A stretch of DNA of 64,000 bases, from NCBI RefSeq assembly GCF_010723735.1, contig NZ_BLLB01000001.1, forward strand, positions 121,398-185,397, written 5' to 3'. Source of the stretch: Mycolicibacterium hippocampi. Its GTDB lineage: Bacteria; Actinomycetota; Actinomycetes; Mycobacteriales; Mycobacteriaceae. A program made the position numbers and the translations under genes. How positions within the stretch are numbered: the first letter of the stretch is position 1; each line of letters starts with the position of its first letter. The notes under the pieces were generated by a model, which was given only the letters and a program-made list of their open reading frames with translations, made no database searches and was not told the DNA's origin. This document shows, piece by piece, positions 1-8,906 of this stretch.

Positions 1-2
1 TC

Positions 3-341
3 ACTGTCGCCCTCGGACCCGACCGGCTCACCGACGGCCTGTACACCGTCGGCTACCGCGTGGTCTCAGCAGATGGCCACCCCGTCTCCGGCTCGTACTC
101 GTTCACCATTGCCGGCGTTGGCGAACAGCCTTCACCCACAGTTGCGCCATCCCCTGCAGCACCCAGCACCGATGAGCCGTCAGTACCGGCGCCCGGTTCG
201 GACACCAAAGCATCCGTACTCACAGCGGCCGGCGTCGGCCTGGCCCTTGGAGGTGTGATCGCGTTCTGGCAACACAGGCGCCGTCGGAAGAACGCTGCCA
301 ATCACCCCGGCTCTGAACCCGGGCCTTCACTTGGCAGCTAA
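3..341 (+). CDS. CopC-domain copper resistance protein, C-terminal part
   Basis: The reading frame is open from the window edge, so the N-terminus is missing and about 112 residues are visible. The segment YTVGYRVVSADGHPVSG is the typical end of the CopC/PcoC copper-binding beta-sandwich. A Pro/Ser/Thr-rich linker follows, then one membrane segment (VLTAAGVGLALGGVIAF) and an Arg/Lys-rich tail. This is the usual layout of an actinobacterial CopC anchored with its copper domain outside the membrane. Known members bind Cu(II) in the cell envelope. The family call is firm; the role in copper tolerance here is inferred. Confidence 0.85.
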   Translation, partial: TVALGPDRLTDGLYTVGYRVVSADGHPVSGSYSFTIAGVGEQPSPTVAPSPAAPSTDEPSVPAPGSDTKASVLTAAGVGLALGGVIAFWQHRRRRKNAANHPGSEPGPSLGS

Positions 342-416
342 TCGGCCCGGGACCGCTCCATGAGAAGGCCAATAGGTTTGGTGCCGGCGCCGTGAGAGCC
401 GTCGTTTACAGAACTG

Positions 417-437
417 CGCCCGGGGTTAGGCCGGGCG
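417..437. terminator. Hairpin between convergent copC and dsbA-like genes
   Basis: CGCCCGG (417-423) and CCGGGCG (431-437) form a perfect 7-bp stem with a 7-nt loop. It lies between two convergent genes and could end transcription from both. There is no T-run, as is common in mycobacteria. Confidence 0.45.
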
Positions 438-505
438 TGTTGGCGTAGCACTCCACAGTCACGGTCGAATATGCCGAACCGGGGTGGGATCCTGCCAGGC
501 GCTGT

Positions 506-1171
506 CTACTTTTGCTGGCCGAGAGCGTTTCGTATCGCAGCGCCCAGGTCGGCGTAAGTTTTGATATCTAACTGCTTCCCGTTGACGAAGAAGGTAGGCG
601 TGCCCTGCACGCCGAGGGCGGTGCCGTCGGCGATGTCGTCCTTGATTCGCTCAAGTGTGGCCGGAGCGTTGTACGCCTCATCCCACGCAGCTACGTCGAG
701 ACCCAGTTCGGTTGCGTATCCGCGGAACACCTCGTCTGCCGGGACCTGCTGTTCGCCCCATTGACTCTGCGTCTCGAACATCTTCTTGTACATGGGTTCG
801 AACTGGCCTTGCTGCGCTGCTGCTTCTACCGCACGTGCCGCTCGTTCTCCGTTGAAGTGTCCGGGCATCGGGAAGTAGCGGGCGACGAAGGTGACTTGCT
901 GACCGTACTGTGCGCGCAACTGCTCAACGGCGGGGAACGCCGCGCCGCAGCCTTCACATTCGAAATCGAGAAATTCGACAAAGGTCACATCGCTGTCGGG
1001 CGGGGAACTGAGGCGATGACTGTTCTCGCGCACCACCTGGGCTTCGCCGTCACCCTGTGTTCCACCCGCTCCTGCTGTACCGCCATCTTGACTTGAAAAG
1101 TACACACCGGCGCCGATCACCGCAGTGATGACTACAAACACAGTCAGCAGAATTCGAGTCATTGGATTCAC
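506..1171 (-). CDS. Membrane-anchored DsbA-like thiol-disulfide oxidoreductase
   Basis: A 221-aa protein starting at GTG 1171, chosen because AAAGGA lies 9-10 nt upstream. Residues 7-25 form a membrane anchor or signal sequence. The active site is CEGC at residues 72-75 in FLDFECEGCGAAFP, and the cis-proline loop is GVQGTPTFFVNG near the C-terminus. This is the Thioredoxin_4/DsbA fold, which introduces or exchanges disulfides in secreted proteins. It converges on copC, so the pair may form an envelope copper/redox cluster (inference). A longer in-frame start at 1216 has no ribosome site. Confidence 0.88.
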   Translation of the reverse strand: MNPMTRILLTVFVVITAVIGAGVYFSSQDGGTAGAGGTQGDGEAQVVRENSHRLSSPPDSDVTFVEFLDFECEGCGAAFPAVEQLRAQYGQQVTFVARYFPMPGHFNGERAARAVEAAAQQGQFEPMYKKMFETQSQWGEQQVPADEVFRGYATELGLDVAAWDEAYNAPATLERIKDDIADGTALGVQGTPTFFVNGKQLDIKTYADLGAAIRNALGQQK

Positions 1172-1731
1172 GTCGGGAGTTCCTTTCGCTCCGCAGCGCT
1201 CTCTGAGCCTGAGCAATCTACGGTGTATCTACGTAAATAGTTCTACCACGATAGCTCTTCTCAACGTTCAAGCGTCCCTCGCTTGGCTTCCTACTCCGCT
1301 CAAGCGTTCGGAGTGCACCGCGGATCAGGGTTCATGGCGACATGCACACATGCTTATCGCCTTTTGGCGAGGGAGCGTTGGAGAGGTCGATCTAACCACC
1401 GTGTTGCGTCCCCGTGCTTGCCGATTCTGGTTGTTCATCACCACGATTCGGAGCACACCCGGAACCAATCACTGCCGGGCTCGATGTCGGGGGCGTTTCG
1501 AAAACCTTTGCGGTAATTATGTCGACATCAGTCCGATGCCTTCGCCCGCCGATACCTGCTGCGCTCCGTCTACCTCACCGCAGCCTGCCGCTACCGTTGG
1601 CACAGATACACTCCGCTCCCCGGGTCAGCAGGCCGTCAAACTGTCATCCGCCCCGTGCTTGAAGCCGTTCACCGATCCTCAGGCTTGAACCGCGCGGACT
1701 GGCGCACGTAGTGCGGCTTATCACACACTGG
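1172..1731. other. Non-coding stretch between dsbA-like and L,D-transpeptidase genes
   Basis: About 560 bp without a convincing gene. Several open frames exist on the plus strand, but they have poor composition, no ribosome sites and no recognisable domain. The 3' part could be the remnant of a decayed gene. Confidence 0.4.
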
Positions 1732-3003
1732 TCAAGGACGCAACGCGCTGCCACTCACCCATTCGTCCCACGGCACAGACCAATCTCCGTTCTGCCACTG
1801 TTCCAGCGGGGCGCCGCCGGTATTGCGGACCTCGACAACATCGCCCGGATTTGCGAAGTCGTAGTACCACTCGGCGTTTTCCGCGCTCAGATTTAAACAG
1901 CCCGCCGAAACGTTGGTGTTTCCCTGCGCCCACACCGTCGCTTCGCGGTCATGGAGGTAGATGCCGTCGGGACTGATCCGCACTGCGTGCGGGACGCTGA
2001 TCTTGTATCCCGATGCAGAATCGACGGGCAATCCGTAGGTCGACGAGTCCATCAAGACCGGATTCTGTTTCTCCATCACCGTGTAAACCCCAGGCTGTGT
2101 CCAGAAAGCAATCGTCTTGCCCCCAACAGTCTGCGTCCCGCCCCTGCCCATCGATGTCGGCATCGTGCGGACCAAACGGCCGTTCTCGTAGACACTGACC
2201 TGTTTGGTCGTGTCATCGGCGATCGCCACCCGAGATGGCCCGATCCGGAAACCGACTTGCTTGTCCTGTTCTCCGAATAACCCACCACCCAGATCAGTGC
2301 CGTAGAGATCGGCTTTGACCGTGACCTCGGTCCCGGAAGGAAAATATTCACGGGGCCGCCAGTGCGCCTTGCGATCGTTGACCCACATCCAGGAACCGGC
2401 TACTTGGGGCGACGTTTTGACCTGGAGGCGCGATTCGGCCGCAGCTCGGTCCGGGATGTCGGCGTCGAAGGTTGCCACGATCACGGTTCCGACACCGTAG
2501 ACGCCGCCGTCTGCCAGCGACGCTCCGTTAGTCATGCCCAGCCTGACCCCGACCTGGGATTGCGGCGCGACGGTAGAAAACTCCGAAATGGACGTGACGG
2601 TGCGGGCGTCAGAGCCCCGGCCCGTCGCGCTGAGCCTGTAGGACCGTCCGTATCCGAGTGGCTCGGCGGGCTCCCAGGCGCGTCCGCCCCCCACCATTCG
2701 ACCGGCAACAACCCTGCCCTGTTCGTTCTGCATACGCACATCGGTCAGGGTCCCAACAGTCGCGGTCACCTTCACTGCTCCGACAGGGACCACATCGCTC
2801 GCGCCTGTTCTGGGGAGAATCTCGATTGCGGGAGGCTCGGGCGCAGCCTGCGGCGTCTGCTCAACCTCCACAGCACCGGGCGCAGTCACCGTATTCGACA
2901 GCCGAGACTTGACCGCACTCGTCTGCGATGCCGTCACGAGCACCGCGACAGCCGAAAACACGCTCAGCGCTACTACTTGTCGGCGTCCAGTCAACACTTT
3001 CAT
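1732..3003 (-). CDS. L,D-transpeptidase (Ig-like domains plus YkuD catalytic domain)
   Basis: A 423-aa protein from ATG 3003. It has an N-terminal signal or anchor (VVALSVFSAVAVLVTAS), Ig-like domains in the middle, and a C-terminal YkuD domain with IYLHD and the catalytic motif NVSAGCLNLS, whose nucleophile is Cys369. This is the architecture of mycobacterial Ldt enzymes, which form 3-3 cross-links in peptidoglycan outside the membrane and are the carbapenem targets. No lipobox cysteine is seen. Chromosomes usually carry several Ldt genes, so this would be an extra copy on the mobile replicon. The longer in-frame start at 3084 is less likely because the signal segment would be far from the terminus. 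Confidence 0.9.
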   Translation of the reverse strand: MKVLTGRRQVVALSVFSAVAVLVTASQTSAVKSRLSNTVTAPGAVEVEQTPQAAPEPPAIEILPRTGASDVVPVGAVKVTATVGTLTDVRMQNEQGRVVAGRMVGGGRAWEPAEPLGYGRSYRLSATGRGSDARTVTSISEFSTVAPQSQVGVRLGMTNGASLADGGVYGVGTVIVATFDADIPDRAAAESRLQVKTSPQVAGSWMWVNDRKAHWRPREYFPSGTEVTVKADLYGTDLGGGLFGEQDKQVGFRIGPSRVAIADDTTKQVSVYENGRLVRTMPTSMGRGGTQTVGGKTIAFWTQPGVYTVMEKQNPVLMDSSTYGLPVDSASGYKISVPHAVRISPDGIYLHDREATVWAQGNTNVSAGCLNLSAENAEWYYDFANPGDVVEVRNTGGAPLEQWQNGDWSVPWDEWVSGSALRP

Positions 3004-3199
3004 CACAACAATCCGTCGGGTCGCGCTCCTGCTATTACGTACCCACATAGTAGTTGGTGGAACGACCAACTGCCGTTCCGGCATGGCGACATAGCAGAAG
3101 GGCGGGCGCCCAGATTCAAAGCGACTGACTACCGGTGTTGGCGATATGTGTATTACGTCGTAGGCGGCGACCTACCGCAAATTACGCTCAACCTCTAGC

Positions 3200-3508
3200 T
3201 TAGACGCCGGTGGGACCGTTACACCGGGTTACCACGTCCGCGATGGCCGCATCCAGGCACGGGCCTTCTCGGAAGCGGTGCTGAACATCATCGAGGTCGA
3301 TGGCGACCTGGCCGGTGGCCGCTACCGATCGGAACGTGTCGGCCCCAGAGATCAGCAGGACGTCGGCGTAGTCCACGCCGTCGATCAATTCGACGGCGGC
3401 GCTGGTCACTCCGTGGAGCGTGGTCGCAATATCGGTGGGGTTGAAGAACTGTGAGGTGAGTTCGGCCATGGTGGCGCGAAGCCCCGCAGCGCATTCGTGG
3501 TCGTCCAT
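3200..3508 (-). pseudogene. Truncated GAF-domain sensor protein
   Basis: The 102 residues match the first part of mycobacterial GAF-ANTAR proteins: TLHGVTSAAVELIDGVDYADVLLI followed by FREGPCLDAA, with an AGGG ribosome site before ATG 3508. The frame then runs into VVTRCNGPTGV and stops, so the rest of the GAF domain and any ANTAR RNA-binding domain are missing. Full-length relatives sense small ligands and act as antiterminators. The abrupt loss suggests an insertion/deletion junction near 3200, next to the divergent L,D-transpeptidase. Confidence 0.6.
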
Positions 3509-3793
3509 GCGCGGACCCTGTTTTCGCTCGTTAGGTGAAGCGAAAAGGGGGGCGGTAAACAAGTCGCGAAGAGCTAATTTCTCGACTGTCCTAACCACAG
3601 GACGCGACGCAACGGCGCGATGCCGTTCCTGAGGGTGACACTACCCCGCTCGGCACAGGGCTGTGAGCACAGTCGTTCGCTCGACTAATGACATAACCGG
3701 AGTGTCTCGACGGATGAGGTGCATGCTGAGGGCAAGGCGATTGTGCCGCTTGCCGAGCAATGTGACGCTGAGAAGACGTGATGGGTGCGCCGC

Positions 3794-4201
3794 ATGCCGG
3801 AAAGCCAACCCGATAAATCCCTCCACAATTCCGCTCAGCGAGGCGAACGCGCTGGTGCACGTGCAGCCGAGCTAAGGGTTCGCCAAGCCGCCTTGAAGGC
3901 TGGTGCAGGATCGCGGCGCCGCGACGCCGAGCTTTCTGCCCAACGCGCTCACGAGGCCCACGAACGGGCTCGTCAAGCGCACCATTCCGCTGCCGAACGC
4001 CACGAACGATCTGGTGATGCGCACGAAAAGGCCGCCGCAACCCATGAGCGCGCCGCCGCCGACAACATCGGCGACCCCGAAAAGCACCGTGCTGCAGCCG
4101 CCGAACACCGCATCGCCCGCGATGCCGACTACCGCGGCGCCCAAGCCGACTTCAGCGCTGCCGAAGACGAGCGATTTGAAAGGGAGGCACTCGGCACCTG
4201 A
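3794..4201 (+). CDS. Ala/Glu/His-rich helical protein
   Basis: A 135-aa protein dominated by repeating helical units such as HEAHERARQAHHSAAERHERSGDAHEKAAATHERAA. The heptad-like spacing of His, Glu and Ala predicts a long helix or coiled coil with no enzymatic motif. Similar low-complexity proteins occur in mycobacteria without an assigned role. ATG 3794 is preferred over 3785, but neither has a clear ribosome site. The biased composition makes the frame plausible but not certain. Confidence 0.5.
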   Translation: MPESQPDKSLHNSAQRGERAGARAAELRVRQAALKAGAGSRRRDAELSAQRAHEAHERARQAHHSAAERHERSGDAHEKAAATHERAAADNIGDPEKHRAAAAEHRIARDADYRGAQADFSAAEDERFEREALGT

Positions 4202-4287
4202 AGACCCCGCCGGATTGACCGGCTCGTTCTCGAGGAACGGGACGGCCTGTGCGCGAGTTGCCCTATTGTTTCTTCCGCGCTGCCGCG

Positions 4288-4521
4288 TCAGCCCTTCGGT
4301 GGGTAGGGGTCCTTCTTGCCGATTGTGTCGGTGTTCCGAATCTGGTTGTTGTCCTTGCGGTGGTCTCGAACCTCGCCGCCGCCGCTTCGTTCCGCAAAGC
4401 CCCGGGCGGCGTCATGCGCCTCACCCTGGGTGTCGTAACGTCCCGCAGCTTTTTCTGCACCGGAGCGTTTGGCGCTCCAGTCACCTGAGTCTTTGTCGTA
4501 CTGCACGTCGTAGTCAGCCAC
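4288..4521 (-). CDS. DUF2188 small protein
   Basis: A 77-aa protein starting at GTG 4521 behind a strong AAGGAG site 7 nt upstream. It has the DUF2188 pattern: DYDVQYDKDSGDWSAKR, then RYDTQGEAHDAARGFAERSGGGEV and DHRKDNNQIRNTDTIGKKD. This short alpha/beta family is common in actinobacteria and phages, with no known biochemical role. The longer in-frame extension to 4599 lacks a start signal and does not fit the family. Confidence 0.75.
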   Translation of the reverse strand: MADYDVQYDKDSGDWSAKRSGAEKAAGRYDTQGEAHDAARGFAERSGGGEVRDHRKDNNQIRNTDTIGKKDPYPPKG

Positions 4522-4635
4522 GGTGCTGCTCCTTATCGACTGGATCGCTTGTTCACAATTTACTCCCGCCGTACGACACGGACACTGAACCACAGCCAAG
4601 GGCGACAGCCCATCAAACCGGCGGCCTTCGACCTT

Positions 4636-5787
4636 TCAAGAAGCCTGCTGCTGTTCGTGTTGGATCTCGTCGATGAGGCTACGCATGGTTCGCGTGCCGA
4701 GTTTGTGTACGTCGTCGCTGAGGTAGTGCTCGTTGACGCGTTCGCGCAGTCCGATCGCCACGTTGAGACGGTCGATTTCCATCGCCCCGCGCCAGGGTGC
4801 GGGGCGACGAAGCATCTCGGCCACCTCGCTGGACCGGGAGTGCAGGTAGTGCGCGCGGCGGTCGTCGAGGGGTCCTGTCACGCTGTTGCGACACGATCCG
4901 ATACGACACCCGACGCGAGTGCGAATATCGGTGTGGCTCAGCAGCTGCCGTGCCGCTTTGGCCGATACGGTGGCTCCGAGTAGAGGCAGGTAAATGCCGC
5001 CGGCGGCGCCGCCGCCTTGATCCTTGTCCGGATCGGGGGCCTTGCGGTAGCGGGCCATCGTTTGGGGGTGGTTAACCTTTTCGAGCATCCCCAGGCCGAC
5101 TGAGTAGGCATCGGCGTGACCCATGGCCAGCGCAGCGCGGCCGATGTTGCCCGACAGCCCCAGCGTGACAGTGAGGTCATGTTCACGAAACCGGTCAAGG
5201 ACCCCAAAGGCGGTGCGAATTTTGCGGATACCTTCGTCGTCGCCACCGAAAGGGGAGAAGCGGATTTCGACGTCGCTGATCCCTGCCCCGGCGTATTCGG
5301 CGGCGAGATCGATGCCGAGGCGGCCCAGAGCGGTGGTCGACACCGTGATCACGGCCCGGGTGGGCTTGTCCTTGCCGACGGCCAGCCGGGTGCGTTCGGC
5401 GAGGTCGACGTTGAGGCGAGCGGTGCGCTCGTCGGTCACATAGAAGTGCGGGGCGGTGACGTGGGTGACCAGCACGGGGTGCTTCTCAACGGTCAGATCG
5501 ACCAGCGCGGCGCGGGCCGCCTGGTCAGCGGAGAGGTTGTCAATATCGTAGGGCTGCCCGGTCCACAGCGGGAGTTTGTCGAGGCCGAAACTCTCGTCGG
5601 CCAGCCGCTCCGCTGCGGGCTCCCAGTACACCTGCAGGCCCGCGTCGGCGGCCGCCGCCGCAGCAGCCCCTTGGTGACGCGCAGCCTTGGTGTCGAGGGT
5701 GATGGCCTCGGTGCCTGCGTGCTCGCGGGACAGGAAGTCTTCGACCGGTTTGTGGTCGTTAGGTCCCAGCCGAAACTGAATGCCCAT
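4636..5787 (-). CDS. Conserved hypothetical protein divergent from the RES-Xre pair
   Basis: A 383-aa protein from ATG 5787, preceded by AGAGGA. No family is recognised. It has alternating hydrophobic strands and helices (PTRAVITVSTTALGRLGID, HDLTVTLGLSGNIGRAALAMG) that could form a TIM-barrel-like fold. A cysteine-containing stretch RVGCRIGSCRNSVTG is followed by DDRRAHYLHSRSSEV, which could bind metal. It is divergent from the toxin-antitoxin operon with only 86 bp between the starts, so the promoters probably share control. An unrelated cargo gene is equally possible. Confidence 0.6.
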   Translation of the reverse strand: MGIQFRLGPNDHKPVEDFLSREHAGTEAITLDTKAARHQGAAAAAAADAGLQVYWEPAAERLADESFGLDKLPLWTGQPYDIDNLSADQAARAALVDLTVEKHPVLVTHVTAPHFYVTDERTARLNVDLAERTRLAVGKDKPTRAVITVSTTALGRLGIDLAAEYAGAGISDVEIRFSPFGGDDEGIRKIRTAFGVLDRFREHDLTVTLGLSGNIGRAALAMGHADAYSVGLGMLEKVNHPQTMARYRKAPDPDKDQGGGAAGGIYLPLLGATVSAKAARQLLSHTDIRTRVGCRIGSCRNSVTGPLDDRRAHYLHSRSSEVAEMLRRPAPWRGAMEIDRLNVAIGLRERVNEHYLSDDVHKLGTRTMRSLIDEIQHEQQQAS

Positions 5788-5873
5788 CGTGGTGAACGTC
5801 CTCTCGCCCCAGGCGTCGTTTCGTGACAGACTACATGACATAGGGACTGACAAAAGGAAGACAGGCAGACGAT

Positions 5874-6215
5874 ATGGGAGCTAATGCGCTCGCCTCGACC
5901 GTGTCGAGTGCGATCGAGCGCTTGGGATTGACTTACGAGGAGGTCGGCGGCATCGTCGATGCCTCGGCGCGCTCAGTAGCGCGCTGGACCTCAGGTCAGG
6001 TCGTCCCGCAACGCCTCAACAAACAACGACTCATCGAACTGGCCTACGTCGCCGACGCGCTGGCCGAAGTGCTCCCCCGCGACCAGGCCAACGTCTGGAT
6101 GTTCTCGCCGAATCGACTACTGGCGCACGGCAAGCCCGCCGACCTGGTACGCGACGGCGAATATCAGCGCGTCTTAGCCCTCATCGACGCCATGGCCGAG
6201 GGGATCTTCGTGTGA
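5874..6215 (+). CDS. Xre/MbcA/ParS-type antitoxin
   Basis: A 113-aa protein with an N-terminal helix-turn-helix (GLTYEEVGGIVDASARSVARWTSGQ) and a C-terminal DUF2384 antitoxin-binding region (WMFSPNRLLAHGKPADLVRDG). This is the partner type of RES-domain toxins: it blocks the toxin active site and represses its own promoter. Its stop overlaps the toxin GTG start by four bases (GTGA), which implies translational coupling. AGGAAG upstream serves as the ribosome site. Confidence 0.92.
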   Translation: MGANALASTVSSAIERLGLTYEEVGGIVDASARSVARWTSGQVVPQRLNKQRLIELAYVADALAEVLPRDQANVWMFSPNRLLAHGKPADLVRDGEYQRVLALIDAMAEGIFV

Positions 6216-6772
6216 GCGATGCGCTCGACGAGGATCTGGTGCAGCGCATCGACTCGCGTGGCACCATCCAGTGGTCGGGAACGTGCTTCCGGTACACCGG
6301 CGCCCAACGTGATCCTCTATCAGGGGAGGGGGCGCGTAGATTCGGCGGCAGGTGGAACCCGCCCCTGTTGTTCTCGGCGATCTATCTGGCCGATTCCGCG
6401 CAAGCATGCATGGTTGAAGTGGAGCGCGCCGCCCAGGCGGCATCAACGACCCCCGAGGGAATGCTCGAAGCCCACTACCGGCTGCACACCATCGACGCAA
6501 CCCATATGGCGGTCCTTGATCTCACCACCTCCGAAGCCCGCGAAGCGGTGGGGCTCGAAGACGACGACATCTACGGCGACGACTGGTCGGCCTGCCAAGC
6601 AGTGGGCCATGCCGCATGGTTTCTGCACGTACAAGGCGTCCTCGTGCCCGCGGCCGGCGGGGTCGGCCTGGTCATCACCGCCTACGAACAACGCACCCGC
6701 CCCGGCCAGCTCCGCATCAGTCACAGCGAAGATTTGACACCCACCCGCTACCGGAAACTACGGCACCCGTGA
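6212..6772 (+). CDS. RES-domain toxin (MbcT-like NAD-degrading)
   Basis: A 186-aa RES-domain protein. The conserved landmarks FRYTGAQRDPLSGEGARRFGGRWNPP, YLADS and the late RHP end are present. RES toxins such as MbcT of M. tuberculosis break down NAD+ by phosphorolysis, or by hydrolysis in relatives, and arrest growth when freed from the Xre partner. It is coupled to the upstream antitoxin gene. No frameshift is seen, so the pair looks functional and would serve as an addiction module stabilising the replicon. Confidence 0.92.
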   Translation: MSDALDEDLVQRIDSRGTIQWSGTCFRYTGAQRDPLSGEGARRFGGRWNPPLLFSAIYLADSAQACMVEVERAAQAASTTPEGMLEAHYRLHTIDATHMAVLDLTTSEAREAVGLEDDDIYGDDWSACQAVGHAAWFLHVQGVLVPAAGGVGLVITAYEQRTRPGQLRISHSEDLTPTRYRKLRHP

Positions 6773-7156
6773 TCAGAAAACGGTCTCTGACCACCACCGC
6801 CCTACGGCCGCCCGCTGCCGGCGGCGACGCGAAGTCAAAACGCACCACCAGCTGCCGATACCCAGTCGAGAGACGGCGCTACGGCGCGGCCACCGCTACG
6901 CACCCGCGGAAGAACGACCACCAAGCAACACAGACTGTTGACAAACGCCACACCCGCCGACACCGCCCCGGGATCGCTTTGGCGGCGTCTCTAACCATGC
7001 GTACGAGGTCGTCCGCGCCGGACTGGCCTCGGCTCTACCGAGCAATGATCAGACTTTTTGCCATCCATGATGTCGGATTCGACATCGTTCGACATTTCAT
7101 ATGGCAATCCGACACGGAGTTTGGCAATCTACAGCGCGCGTCAACCGCGGGATGGT
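6773..7156. other. Non-coding stretch with a GATGTCG palindrome
   Basis: About 380 bp with no gene. GATGTCG and CGACATC face each other over a 4-nt gap at 7069-7086 within a locally AT-richer stretch, a possible protein-binding site. Nothing else is recognised. Confidence 0.35.
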
Positions 7157-8248
7157 TCAGTATCCTCTCGGCGGCCTTGTTGGGTCGGCCTGCTGAATCT
7201 TCTGCGCGAGATCCGACCCGTCGGCCGAGACGTTGTACCGACCCATTGCGTAGTTGACGAACGCTGCGCCCTGAGCCACTGGGTCACGCAGAAACGGTGA
7301 GGTACCCGGCTCGTGGTAGGCGCGAAAGGTTGGCTCGATAAACTGGAAGGCGCCCTGGGACGGAGTTCCCTTGGCAGCGTTGGAATCCCAGTTGTTTACG
7401 GCGTTGATGTCGTTTCCGGATTCCCGGGTTGTCACGACTTTCATGCCGGTGGCCCAATTGCGGCGAGCCCGCGGGTCGGTAATGCCTTTTATGTCGAGCG
7501 CTCTGCTAATCGCGGCGTCAATCCCGCCCGCAACTGGCGACGAGGCAATGTCGCTGCGGCGCAGCCGCGTCCCGGCTTGGCGGTCGGCGAGCGGGCGCCG
7601 CCCCGAGTGAATCTGCCCGGTCAGATTGGCGGCCCTGGCCAGCTGCGGGAGGTTGAAGCTCGGAAAGCCACCGCCTCGCGAGGAGCCCATCGGCCTACCG
7701 ATCCCGGCTCCGCTGGCGCCAAATGGTGAGCCCCCGCCTACAGCGCCGCCACCGCCGTAGGCTATAGACCGCAGCATCGCCGCCATCTGCGCGTCGCGGG
7801 TTTTGTAGGCCTGCACGACTTGTTGTTGTTGGGCGACGCGCTGGCGCAGGGCGACCAGGAGTGCTTTCTGGCCGGCGGGGGTGTTGGTGAACGGGGCCAG
7901 TCCGTTGGTGTCGGCGGCGGCGCCGTTGACGACGGTGCCGGAGCTGGTGCGGCCGGTGCGGTCGGTGCGGGCGGCTTCGTCGAGCTGGGTGCTCAGTGCC
8001 CGGTCGTTGCCGGCCAGGGTGTCCAGCGCCGGGCCCGCGCCGCCGGCGAAGGTGGAATAGTTGGTGGCCAGCTGCCCTGACAACGGCGCCATCTGCGCCT
8101 GCCCCGAGCGCACCAGTTCCCTGGCGCCGGAAAGCTTCATCACCGAGCCCGCGGCGGGTCCTTGCCCGGAGGCCGGTGGATCACCGAACAGCGAATACGC
8201 GCGGCCCAGCACCTCACCGACCTGAGCCACCACCGCGCCAACCGACAC
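7157..8248 (-). CDS. DUF4226-like protein fused to a lytic transglycosylase domain
   Basis: About 363 aa; the start is uncertain (GTG 8248 chosen, the frame is open to 8464). The N-terminal 150 residues are helical (GRAYSLFGDPP, then SGARELVRSGQAQMAPLSGQL, LRQRVAQQQQVVQAYKTRDAQ). They resemble the protein at 34310-35266, as in DUF4226 proteins linked to ESX secretion. A Gly/Ser linker leads to an SLT-type domain with VVTTRESGNDINAVNNW, SQGAFQFIEPTF and FVNYAMGRYN. The Glu of TRES would be the catalytic acid cleaving peptidoglycan. No signal peptide is seen, consistent with type VII export (inference). Confidence 0.75.
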   Translation of the reverse strand: MSVGAVVAQVGEVLGRAYSLFGDPPASGQGPAAGSVMKLSGARELVRSGQAQMAPLSGQLATNYSTFAGGAGPALDTLAGNDRALSTQLDEAARTDRTGRTSSGTVVNGAAADTNGLAPFTNTPAGQKALLVALRQRVAQQQQVVQAYKTRDAQMAAMLRSIAYGGGGAVGGGSPFGASGAGIGRPMGSSRGGGFPSFNLPQLARAANLTGQIHSGRRPLADRQAGTRLRRSDIASSPVAGGIDAAISRALDIKGITDPRARRNWATGMKVVTTRESGNDINAVNNWDSNAAKGTPSQGAFQFIEPTFRAYHEPGTSPFLRDPVAQGAAFVNYAMGRYNVSADGSDLAQKIQQADPTRPPRGY

Positions 8249-8318
8249 GAAACCAGTATCAGCGACCCAGACCCACCCCCCAGACACAAAATCCGGAAGC
8301 GGGTGGCCTGCGCTCTCG

Positions 8319-8849
8319 CTAGCGCGGCTGGGCGTCGGTGTTCCCGAAGCAGGGTGGACCCCACAAGCCGCGACCGGCCCCGCGGGCTGAGTCCTCCGCG
8401 GCGGCGACCTCGCGTGCTCGCTGCGGCGGGTGGGATGAGTCGAAGATGTGGCTGCGCCCGGCACCCGCGGCCGCGGCCAACACCGAGAGATTTCCCATTG
8501 CAGTCTGGATGTACCTGTGTGCGGCCGTAGCGATCGTGCGCATTCTGGCTGGCATCAACGATCACTGCGACCCGTTGGTTAAGCAGGGTCGTCGTGGCGA
8601 ACGCGGTGGCCTGGCCACCCCGGCACGCCTCGGTGTAACCCGGGCGCTTCGTCTCCGGGGTGTCGATGCCAAAACACGCATTCGCAGTCGGCCTCGCACA
8701 TCGTTGATGACGTCCACGGTGTCACCGTCGATGACCCGCGGCACCGTCGCCGTAGCTGGTGCGGCGTCAACCGGAGCAGCGCACGCCGAGGCAGGCGGCA
8801 GCGCCACAGCTGCGACCATCGTCGACACAGTCACCGAAGGTGTTCTCAT
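8319..8849 (-). pseudogene. Thermonuclease (SNase) pseudogene with two frameshifts
   Basis: Three successive minus-strand frames rebuild one SNase-like protein. The first gives a signal peptide and VPRVIDGDTVDVINDVRGRLR. A shift near 8675 leads to GIDTPETKRPGYTEAC and VDASQNAHDRYGRT. A second shift near 8515 leads to AMGNLSVLAAAAGAG and GRGLWGPPCFGNTDAQPR. Intact relatives are secreted calcium-dependent nucleases. With two shifts the gene cannot make an active enzyme unless the assembly is in error. Confidence 0.8.
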
Positions 8850-8906
8850 GCAGCCATTTTCATGGCCGCGCCGAAACCCGCCTGCACGAATTTTGACTGG
8901 GTGGCG

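Noticed and set aside
1125..1688. Possible 187-aa plus-strand gene between dsbA-like and L,D-transpeptidase
   Set aside because: It starts antisense inside the dsbA-like gene, is Pro/Arg-rich and shows no domain or start signal.
4903..5826. Plus-strand frames opposite the 383-aa gene
   Set aside because: Antisense shadows caused by codon bias; the minus-strand gene has a ribosome site and coherent sequence.
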